20,907 nt of DNA, taken from assembly GCA_050699975.1 (NCBI GenBank), contig JBOHGH010000083.1, forward strand, positions 1-20,907, written 5' to 3'. Positions 13,011-19,371 of the stretch are shown piece by piece. The translations under genes were made by a program, and so were the position numbers. Every line of letters starts with the position of its first letter. Position 1 is the stretch's first letter. Source of the DNA: GCA-003244245 sp050699975 (GTDB lineage Bacteria; Actinomycetota; Actinomycetes; Mycobacteriales; Pseudonocardiaceae). The notes under the pieces were generated by a model. That model was not told the origin of the DNA and ran no database searches. It saw only the letters and a program-made list of their open reading frames with translations.

Positions 13011-13325
13011 CTAGCCCAGGTGGGATGTACTCATTCCTTCGAGGCAGCGAAGAAAGTCATGAGCCTGTCCCAGCGGCCAGATCGGGCCCCGTGACAACCC
13101 TACGTGCGCCGAACTCGACAGCAGTGCTGCCCGCACGGCTTCGGACAGCACTGCTGTCGAGTTCGGCAACAGCAGAGCGGTCGCGGTCACTGGTATCTCG
13201 AAGCAGGCGAGGTCATCCGGCTCGCCAGCCAGAAATTCCTTGAACGACTCAGCCTGCCGTGGCGCGTCGTAGCGATCCCGTACCTCCAGACGAAAAGCCG
13301 TGTGGTCAAAGGTCTGGAAGAGCAT
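13011..13325 (-). pseudogene. DUF6879 family protein, broken (internal deletion and palindrome at 3' end)
   Basis: ATG 13323-13325 has AAGGAG 5 bases upstream on the minus strand. The first 45 residues read MLFQTFDHTAFRLEVRDRYD, then ESFKEFLAGEPDD, which fits the start of DUF6879 proteins, an actinobacterial family of roughly 170 residues often near XRE/DUF397 genes. The middle of the family is missing: FLAGEPDDLA passes directly to CFEIPVTAT, which resembles the late strand of the family (RFEI/L-type). The frame then runs into a 60-base palindrome (13108-13167) and ends at 13011 with unrelated residues. Family knowledge here is from memory, so the deletion is an inference. A short product could still be made. 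Confidence 0.5.
13108..13167. repeat. 22-bp perfect inverted repeat forming a long hairpin
   Basis: 13108-13129 (GCCGAACTCGAC, then AGCAGTGCTG) is exactly complementary to 13146-13167. Three further pairs form inside after one mismatch, leaving an 8-base loop. It is the longest perfect palindromic stem in the window. It lies inside the end of the broken DUF6879 frame, between that gene and the convergent permease gene (stop 12960). It may be a two-way terminator or a remnant of a small mobile element. Confidence 0.8.
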
Positions 13326-13382
13326 GGCATCTCCTTGCTCGCAGTGTGCCGAAAGATGCTCACGCATCATGATGAGGGCGGT

Positions 13383-13400
13383 CACGACAGTACCGTCGTG
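13383..13400. promoter_or_regulatory. Palindrome CACGAC-AGTACC-GTCGTG in a divergent promoter region
   Basis: The 6-base arms are perfect, and the central GTAC extends the symmetry with one mismatched pair. It lies between the DUF6879 remnant (minus, start 13325) and the AAA ATPase gene (plus, start 13468), a position suited to an operator for either. Confidence 0.4.
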
Positions 13401-13467
13401 CGATGTCTCACCGGGCGGAGGAACTGGCGCGCCGGAACGGCACCTGAACCTCGTAGGCTCAGGCGCC

Positions 13468-15675
13468 GTGAGCGCGCCGCAGATCACCCTGACCGCCAGG
13501 CTCACCACGTCGGCACTGGACGCCCGGCGCGGGGTGGTCCGGCTGCATCCCGAGGTCCTCGACGCCCTGGGGCTACGACCGTGGGACGCCGTGCGGCTCA
13601 CCGGAGCTCGGGTCAGCGCCGCGCTGGCGGCAGCTGGGCAGACCGCGCCGGGGATCGCGCTCCTGGACGACCTCACGCTGTCCAACCTCGGGCTGACCGA
13701 GGGTTCCGAAGTGGTGCTCTCCCCGGTGCAGGTACCCGCGGCCCGATCGATCATCGTCAGCGGTTCCGCGCTGGTCCGTCATTCGGTGAGCCCCGAGACG
13801 CTGCGCCAGGCGCTGGCGGGCAAGGTACTCACCGCCGGAGACGCGGTGTCGCTTCTCCCGCAGGACGTGGCGCCCGGGTCGGACGTGACGACGGTGCGCG
13901 GCCGGCTGGCCGCGGCGATCGGGATGACGTGGACCAACGAGCTGCTCACCGTGACAACCACCGATCCCGCCGGACCGGTGGCCCCGCACCCGTCCACTGT
14001 GGTCGGCTGGCGTGACGGCGCGCGCACCGGGGACCTCCCCGCGCCCAGTCAATCCCGGGGCACAGCACGAAATCAGGACCCGGCGCCGACCGCGCCTGCG
14101 GTGGCCGACCTGGTGGGAGCCCAGGACGCCGCCCGGCGGCTGGCCGAATGGTTCGAACTCACCTTCCGCCGTCCCGAGCTGCTGCGCCGGCTCGGCGCCA
14201 GTACCCGCCTCGGGGTGGCAGCGCACGGCCCCGAGGGCGTAGGCAAGGCGACGATGGTGCACGCAGTGGCCCGGGACGCCGGGGCGCAGGTCATCGAGCT
14301 GGCCGCGCCGAGTGTGGCGGCGCTGGAGCCCGGTGCGGCCGCCCAGCGGGTGCACGACGCGGTGACGGCTGCTCGCGGGCACCAGCCCAGCGTGCTGCTG
14401 GTCACCGACGTCGAGGCGCTGTTGCCGGCCACCGGCCCGCCGCCGCTGTCCACCGTGGTGCTCGACGCGCTGGCGCCCGCGCTGGACAGCGGCGTCGCGC
14501 TGGTGGTCACCACCGCGCACCCCGAGTCGGTGGACCCGCGGCTGCGCGCACCGGATCTGATCGATCGCGAGCTGTCACTACCGCTGCCCGATGCGCGGGG
14601 ACGCGCCGAACTGCTCCGGGTGCTGCTTCGTGAGGTGCCGATGGCCACCGACATCGACGTCGATGCCGTCGCAGAACGCACCCCCGGGTTCGTCGCCGCT
14701 GATCTCGTCGCACTACGCCGGGAAGCAGCGGTGCGCGCCGCGTTGCGCCACTCGTCCGCGGGGCAATCCCAGCTACTGATCACGCAACAGGACCTGATCG
14801 GCGCGCTGGACACGGTCCGCCCCATCTCGATGTCCACCTCGGACACCATCACCACCGGTGGGTTGACACTGGACGAAGTCGGCGACATGGCCGAGACCAA
14901 GCAGGCGCTCACCGAGGCGGTGCTGTGGCCGCTGCGCTATCCCGATTCGTTCACCCGGCTGGGCGTCGACCCGCCGCGCGGCGTCCTGCTCTACGGCCCA
15001 CCCGGTTGCGGCAAGACCTTTCTGGTCCGGGCGTTGGCCGGATCCGGGGCGCTCAACATGATCTCCGTCAAGGGCGCCGAGCTGCTGGACAAGTGGGTCG
15101 GCGAGTCGGAGCGGGCAGTGCGCGAACTGTTCCGCCGCGCTTCCGACGCCGCACCCGCGCTGATCTTCCTCGACGAGGTCGACGCGCTGGCTCCGCGGCG
15201 AGGCGGGTCATCTGACGTCGGCGTCGCCGACCGGGTGGTGGCCGCGCTGCTCACCGAGCTCGACGGCGTGGAGCCGCTACGCGATGTCGTGGTGCTCGGC
15301 GCCACCAATCGACCTGAGCTCATCGACCCGGCACTGCTGCGGCCCGGCCGGCTGGAGCGGATGGTGTACGTGCCGCCGCCGGACACTGACGCGCGCGCGG
15401 CCATCCTGAGGTCCACGGCACGCAACACCCCGCTGGCAGCCGACATCGACCTCGACGCGCTGGCCGCTGAGCTGGAGGGTTACTCCGCGGCAGATTGCGC
15501 GGCCCTGATCCGCGAGGCCGCGCTCACCGCCATGCGGGAATCCCTGGAAGCCACCGAGGTCACCGCGGCGCAGCTCGCCGCTGCCCGCAAAGCCGTCCGC
15601 CCCTCACTTGACCCGGCACAACTCGCCGCACTGGCCAGCTACGCCGCGGGGCATGGCCCAGGGCTCTCTTCATGA
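13468..15675 (+). CDS. CDC48/VCP-like double AAA ATPase (Rv0435c-type)
   Basis: This is a ring-forming ATPase that probably unfolds or remodels proteins; its substrates in actinobacteria are unknown. From GTG 13468 the protein has 735 residues. The CDC48 N-like domain (about 1-170) begins ITLTARLTTSALDARRGVVR and includes DDLTLSNLGLTEGSEVVLSPV. D1 (about 220-440) has Walker A GPEGVGKA with Lys260 but a Walker B of LLVTDVEALLP, in which the catalytic Glu is replaced, so it probably binds ATP without hydrolysing it. D2 (about 465-715) is complete: GPPGCGKT (Lys516), pore motif near DKWVG, Walker B ALIFLDEVDAL, and GATNRPELIDPALLRPGRLER. The same D1 weakness occurs in the M. tuberculosis protein as I recall it. 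A longer frame opens at 13300, but family similarity starts at 13480. Confidence 0.9.
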   Translation: MSAPQITLTARLTTSALDARRGVVRLHPEVLDALGLRPWDAVRLTGARVSAALAAAGQTAPGIALLDDLTLSNLGLTEGSEVVLSPVQVPAARSIIVSGSALVRHSVSPETLRQALAGKVLTAGDAVSLLPQDVAPGSDVTTVRGRLAAAIGMTWTNELLTVTTTDPAGPVAPHPSTVVGWRDGARTGDLPAPSQSRGTARNQDPAPTAPAVADLVGAQDAARRLAEWFELTFRRPELLRRLGASTRLGVAAHGPEGVGKATMVHAVARDAGAQVIELAAPSVAALEPGAAAQRVHDAVTAARGHQPSVLLVTDVEALLPATGPPPLSTVVLDALAPALDSGVALVVTTAHPESVDPRLRAPDLIDRELSLPLPDARGRAELLRVLLREVPMATDIDVDAVAERTPGFVAADLVALRREAAVRAALRHSSAGQSQLLITQQDLIGALDTVRPISMSTSDTITTGGLTLDEVGDMAETKQALTEAVLWPLRYPDSFTRLGVDPPRGVLLYGPPGCGKTFLVRALAGSGALNMISVKGAELLDKWVGESERAVRELFRRASDAAPALIFLDEVDALAPRRGGSSDVGVADRVVAALLTELDGVEPLRDVVVLGATNRPELIDPALLRPGRLERMVYVPPPDTDARAAILRSTARNTPLAADIDLDALAAELEGYSAADCAALIREAALTAMRESLEATEVTAAQLAAARKAVRPSLDPAQLAALASYAAGHGPGLSS

Positions 15676-16066
15676 ACAACACTGCCATCACTTGCTAGCA
15701 GAAGCGGTCGAAGACCTGGTGGAGGTTGCGCGGCGGGTCATCGATGGCGAGGTATTGGTGCGTGACGCCGGTTTGCTCGCGTCGGCCGTATCCCGTCCGC
15801 AGTCCTCGGTGTTCGGGCAGGCTGCGTATCCAGGTGTATGGGAGAAGGCTGCGGCATTGATGGAGTCGCTGGGCCGCAACCATGCGCTGGTCGACGGGAA
15901 CAAGCGGCTGGCGTGGAACGCCACCTGGTTCTTCCTCGGGCTCAATGGTCATCCGCTCGGTGAGCCACTGGATGAGGACGCGGCTGAGCATTTCGTTGTC
16001 GATGTCGTCACCGGCAAGCTGGAACTTCAGCAGATCGCGTCGGGGCTGGTCAGGTTTGCCGCGTAG
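15653..16066 (+). CDS. Doc-family (Fic fold) toxin, no antitoxin visible
   Basis: Doc toxins phosphorylate elongation factor Tu; Fic relatives transfer AMP. The protein resembles actinobacterial Doc toxins: EDLVEVARRVIDGEVLVRDAG, then LLASAVSRPQSSVFGQAAYP, EKAAALMESLGRNHALVDGNKRL and a closing IASGLVRF. The active-site motif is HALVDGNKR against the Fic consensus HxFx(D/E)GNxR, so His, Gly, Asn and Arg are present with Leu in place of Phe. ATG 15653 overlaps the ATPase gene by 23 bases; TTG 15692 lies closer to the first conserved residues. The usual partner antitoxin of about 80 residues, normally directly upstream, is absent, since the AAA ATPase gene occupies that space. It ends 9 bases before the convergent LytR_C stop. 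Confidence 0.8.
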   Translation: MAQGSLHEQHCHHLLAEAVEDLVEVARRVIDGEVLVRDAGLLASAVSRPQSSVFGQAAYPGVWEKAAALMESLGRNHALVDGNKRLAWNATWFFLGLNGHPLGEPLDEDAAEHFVVDVVTGKLELQQIASGLVRFAA

Positions 16067-16075
16067 GTCGGGCGC

Positions 16076-16669
16076 TCACGGGGACACGTAGTCGTTCGTG
16101 ACGATCACGATGAGGCCAGGACCAGCATTCGCAATACCGGGGAACCGGGGCGCGACGCGCATCCCGAATTCGGAACCGAGGGCAGCAGCGTCGTCGCGCT
16201 GGCCGGTGTCCTCCTGGTAGTACGCGGTAGTCGTCGGGATCGTCCCCTGTGCGTAGTTGCCGACCTCGATCACCGTCCAGCCCGCGGCGCTGAGATCTTC
16301 CGCGGCCCGCGCGGCCAGGCCCCGGATCGTGCTGTTGTTGTAGACCCGCACCTCGCCGCGACCGTAACCCTGGTCGCTGGGCCCCTGGTCGCGGACCGGC
16401 GTGCCCTGCGCGGCGTCCGGTGGGCTGAGCGGGGGGACTATGGGCGCTGCAGCCGGGCTCGACGTCGGCGGATACGGAATAGTGGAGGGGATCGCCGGTC
16501 TGCTGTCGGGATTAGAGGCGACTGCCGGCGGTGCAGCGGCCGAGGTCTGCTCACCACGAGTGGTCGCCACCACCACTCCGATCAGGGCGGCGACCACCGC
16601 TAGACCGAGCAGGGCCAACCCGATGACCCGCAAACGCCTGCCAGCTCCGATCCCGTTCGGGGTGCCCAT
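16076..16669 (-). CDS. Membrane-anchored LytR C-terminal domain protein (Rv0431-type)
   Basis: The 197-residue protein from ATG 16667-16669 has one N-terminal membrane helix (VIGLALLGLAVVAALIGVVVA, residues 16-38), a Pro/Ser/Ala-rich linker of about 60 residues as expected for a cell-wall-spanning region, and a LytR_C domain (about 107-195). The domain has the motifs GEVRVYNNSTIRGLAARAAE, GWTVIEVGNYA, TTAYYQ, ALGSEFGM and LIVIVTNDY. LytR_C domains occur in cell-wall ligases and in stand-alone exported proteins. The protein is probably anchored in the membrane with its domain outside. An ATG at 16703-16705 would overlap the preceding gene by 32 bases. It follows the DUF3263 gene with 4 bases between, as Rv0430-Rv0431 do, so both form one transcript. 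Confidence 0.87.
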   Translation of the reverse strand: MGTPNGIGAGRRLRVIGLALLGLAVVAALIGVVVATTRGEQTSAAAPPAVASNPDSRPAIPSTIPYPPTSSPAAAPIVPPLSPPDAAQGTPVRDQGPSDQGYGRGEVRVYNNSTIRGLAARAAEDLSAAGWTVIEVGNYAQGTIPTTTAYYQEDTGQRDDAAALGSEFGMRVAPRFPGIANAGPGLIVIVTNDYVSP

Positions 16670-16673
16670 GGCG

Positions 16674-16985
16674 CTACATCCGGTTCTGGCGGCGTGGGTC
16701 GACACCGAGCCGGCGAGCAGCCCTGGCTCGCTGCCGGCCAGACCGCAGCCGACGCAGCCGCTTGATCAGCATCGGGTCGGCGGCGAGCGCCTCTTGCCGG
16801 TCGATCAAGCCGTTGAGGACCTGGTAGTAACGCGTGGCGGACATGTCGAACAGCTCACGAATCGCCTGTTCCTTGGCGCCGGCGTACTTCCACCACTGAC
16901 GCTCGAAGGCCAAGATCTCGCGTTCCCGGCTGCTCAGACCCCCGGAGTGGTCGTCGATCGGGGGCAGCGCCGCTGCGGCGTCCAT
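16674..16985 (-). CDS. DUF3263 protein, small helix-turn-helix-like regulator (Rv0430-type)
   Basis: The 103-residue protein begins at ATG 16983-16985 with GAGGAG 4 bases upstream. The conserved DUF3263 core is LSSREREILAFERQWWKYAG, then AKEQAIRELFDMSATRYYQV and LNGLIDRQEALAADPMLIKR, followed by a very basic tail (RLRRLRSGRQRARAARR). The middle part reads as a helix-turn-helix, and the basic tail suits nucleic-acid binding, though no function is proved to my knowledge. A perfect 22-bp palindrome lies 50 bases upstream in the gap shared with def, a plausible operator for autoregulation. It is cotranscribed with the LytR_C gene. The open frame extends further upstream, but the ribosome site and homology fix this start. 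Confidence 0.88.
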   Translation of the reverse strand: MDAAAALPPIDDHSGGLSSREREILAFERQWWKYAGAKEQAIRELFDMSATRYYQVLNGLIDRQEALAADPMLIKRLRRLRSGRQRARAARRLGVDPRRQNRM

Positions 16986-17034
16986 CGCGCTCCTCGGTTC
17001 ACGATCCCGCGGCTGCGTCCGGCGGGGGACAGTC

Positions 17035-17056
17035 CGAATCACAGTGCTGTGATTCG
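17035..17056. promoter_or_regulatory. Perfect 22-bp palindrome CGAATCACAG-TG-CTGTGATTCG
   Basis: The two 10-base arms are exactly complementary around a 2-base centre. It lies in the divergent gap between the DUF3263 gene (minus, start 16985) and def (plus, start 17158), 50 and 101 bases from the respective starts. The arms are AT-richer than the surroundings. The shape suits a dimeric regulator, possibly the DUF3263 protein. It is also able to form a cruciform or hairpin. Confidence 0.65.
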
Positions 17057-17157
17057 AACGGCCATTGAACCACGCGGGGGGCCGGCAGAGCTGGCGGCGC
17101 ACCCATGACACGTCCCCAGGATGGGCCCGGAGCAGACCCCGATTACTGTGCCTCATC

Positions 17158-17724
17158 ATGGCTGTCCGCCCGATCCGGATCATCGGCGATCCGGTACTGC
17201 ACACCCCGACCAGGCCCGTGACGGAGTTCGGCGCCACGCTGTACCCGCTGCTCGACGACATGTTCGACACGATGGCCGCAGCCCAGGGTGTCGGGCTCGC
17301 CGCCAACCAGATCGGCGTGGACCTGCGGGTGTTCGTCTACGACTGCCCGGACGGGGAAGGGGTACGGCAGCGCGGGGTGGTGGTCAACCCGGTGCTGGAG
17401 ACCGGCGAGCAGCCGGAGGGCATGCCCGATCCCGATGACGACTGGGAGGGCTGCCTCTCGGTACCCGGTGAGTCCTTCCCGACCGGGCGGGCCAACTGGG
17501 CACAGGTCACCGGGTTCGATCCGGACGGCGCACCGCTCACCGTCGAGAGCTCCGGCTACCTGGCGCGATGCCTGCAGCACGAGACCGACCACCTCGATGG
17601 GATCCTCTACCTCAACCGGCTGGTCGGCCGGTATGCCCGCGAGGCGAAGAAGATGGTGCGGGCGCAGGGCTGGGGCGTGCCCGGCCTGACCTGGGACCCG
17701 GCCGCGTGCCCACCCGAGGACTGA
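17158..17724 (+). CDS. def: Peptide deformylase
   Basis: This metalloenzyme removes the formyl group from the N-terminal methionine of new proteins. From ATG 17158 the protein has 188 residues with all three family motifs: GVGLAANQIG (residues 44-53), EGCLSVP (97-103) with metal ligand Cys99, and HETDHLDG (141-148) with ligands His141 and His145 and catalytic Glu142. The ordering and the longer GEQPEGMPDPDDDWEG insertion before motif 2 are typical of actinobacterial type 1 enzymes. An open frame extends upstream to 17065, but homology starts at MAVRPIRIIGDPVL. It is divergent from DUF3263, as in M. tuberculosis (Rv0429c). Forty-eight bases after its stop the restriction-modification gene begins. 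Confidence 0.95.
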   Translation: MAVRPIRIIGDPVLHTPTRPVTEFGATLYPLLDDMFDTMAAAQGVGLAANQIGVDLRVFVYDCPDGEGVRQRGVVVNPVLETGEQPEGMPDPDDDWEGCLSVPGESFPTGRANWAQVTGFDPDGAPLTVESSGYLARCLQHETDHLDGILYLNRLVGRYAREAKKMVRAQGWGVPGLTWDPAACPPED

Positions 17725-17772
17725 ACCAGCGCACTCAGACCTGCTGTCGCAGGAGCGTGGTAGACCATCACC

Positions 17773-19371
17773 GTGGCCACCGACTTGATCGCCTCGACGG
17801 ACGAGCTCAGCCAACTGCTGCGCCGTCTTGCTGATCGCGAGCGGGTGCGCAGCGAGGCGACCGTGCAGGCTGACGTCCGCCAGTTGCTGCTCACCGGCGG
17901 TCTCGGTCTCGGAGACCACGACCTGGACGTCCAGCTTGAGACCCAGGTAGGAGATCGTCGACGCATTGATGTCGAAGTCGGCTTCACCGTCATCGAGGTC
18001 AAGAAGGATCTGCGCAATCAAAGCATTGTCCGGGCGGCGGAGGAGCAGCTCGCGGGTTACGTGGCGGCGCGCGCCGCGCAGACCGGTCAGCGTTACGTCG
18101 GTGTCCTCACCGACGGACGGGAGTGGCGCGCGTATCACGAACGGGACGGCGAGCTAGTCGACGTCACTCAGCACGTGATCAACCCCACGAGGCCGGACGG
18201 CATTGCGTTGCTGTTCTGGCTCGAACGTGTCCTGGCCAGCCGTCAGGGCGTTCCTTCGACGCCGAATGAGATCAAAGCTCGACTCGGCGCTACCAGTGCT
18301 TCTTATGCTCTCGATCGCGCAACGCTGGCCGCGCTCTATGCCGACCACGGTTCAAGCGAGACCGTCCGACTCAAACGGCAACTGTGGAGCCGGTTGCTGC
18401 GCAGCGCCCTGGGAACCCAGTTCACCGATGACGACGAGCTGTTCCTGGAGCACACGCTGCTGGTGAATAGTGCTGAGATCATCGCTCATCTGGTCGTCGG
18501 ACTTGACGTCACCGACATGCAGCCCGCGTCCTTGCTCGGCGGGCAGCGGTTCGACCTCGCGGCCATCTACGGTGTCGTCGAACACGATTTCTTCGACTGG
18601 GTATTGGAGGTTCCGCACGGCGGCGACTTCGTCCGCACCCTCGCCCGACGGCTGTCCCGGTTCGACTGGACGAATGTCGAGCACGACGTGCTGAAGGTCC
18701 TCTACGAGTCGGTGATCGGGTCTGAGACCCGCAAGCAGCTCGGGGAGTACTACACACCCGACTGGTTGGCCGAGCAGGTGGTCAGCACCGCGGTCACCGC
18801 CCCGCTCAACCAACGGGTGCTCGACCCGGCCTGTGGCTCGGGCACGTTCCTGTTCCACGCCGTGCGCCGCTATCTCGATGCTGCGGCCGCGGCTGGCATC
18901 TCCCTGGAGCGCGGCCTCTCCGGGCTTACCGACCACGTCCTCGGGGTCGATCTCCACCCGGTAGCCGTCACGCTGGCCCGCGTCACCTACCTGCTCGCCA
19001 TTGGCCGGGAACGATTGCTCGCACCCGATCGAGGGGCCATCACGGTACCTGTCTACCTGGGTGACAGCGTCCAGTGGAACCAGCGTCGCGACCTGTTCAC
19101 CGAAGACCATCTCGTCGTCCCCACCGGCAGAGGTGATCAGCTCTTCGATGCCGAGTTCCGTTTCCCCGACCGATTCCTTGCTGACGCCGCTCACTTCGAT
19201 CGGCTGGTCAGCAGTCTGGCCGATCAGGCTGCCAAACCTCGTGCGCCTGGGCAGACGACACTCCCGGCCGGGCTGCTCCACCGCCTCGCGGTCTCGGACG
19301 CAGACCGTCCAGTGATCGAGGAGAACTTCCGGCTGATGTGCCAGTTGAACGATCCTATCTGGAGCTACTAG
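17773..19371 (+). CDS. Type IIG-like restriction-modification protein, N-terminal part (nuclease and methylase motif I), ended by amber codon
   Basis: The 532-residue frame holds an N-terminal PD-(D/E)XK nuclease domain (about 25-130: QADVRQLLL, Asp66, and Glu75-Val-Lys77 in FTVIEVKKDL, then GVLTDGREWRAYHE) and a helical linker to about residue 310. An N6-adenine methylase begins with VLYESVIGSETRKQLGEYYT and motif I LDPACGSGTFL (Asp351). It breaks off at SY-TAG (codon 533), 23 codons before the catalytic motif NPPW. The same frame then continues as the next entry. Start GTG 17773 follows an AGGAG that is 17 bases away, so the start is uncertain. Third-position G+C looks lower than in the neighbouring core genes, which agrees with horizontal acquisition. 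On its own the product lacks the methylation active site and target-recognition domain. Confidence 0.85.
   Translation: MATDLIASTDELSQLLRRLADRERVRSEATVQADVRQLLLTGGLGLGDHDLDVQLETQVGDRRRIDVEVGFTVIEVKKDLRNQSIVRAAEEQLAGYVAARAAQTGQRYVGVLTDGREWRAYHERDGELVDVTQHVINPTRPDGIALLFWLERVLASRQGVPSTPNEIKARLGATSASYALDRATLAALYADHGSSETVRLKRQLWSRLLRSALGTQFTDDDELFLEHTLLVNSAEIIAHLVVGLDVTDMQPASLLGGQRFDLAAIYGVVEHDFFDWVLEVPHGGDFVRTLARRLSRFDWTNVEHDVLKVLYESVIGSETRKQLGEYYTPDWLAEQVVSTAVTAPLNQRVLDPACGSGTFLFHAVRRYLDAAAAAGISLERGLSGLTDHVLGVDLHPVAVTLARVTYLLAIGRERLLAPDRGAITVPVYLGDSVQWNQRRDLFTEDHLVVPTGRGDQLFDAEFRFPDRFLADAAHFDRLVSSLADQAAKPRAPGQTTLPAGLLHRLAVSDADRPVIEENFRLMCQLNDPIWSY

Noticed and set aside
19369..19371. Amber codon as a pyrrolysine or selenocysteine site
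   Set aside because: Selenocysteine uses TGA, and nothing nearby suggests pyrrolysine machinery, which would be unexpected in this kind of organism.
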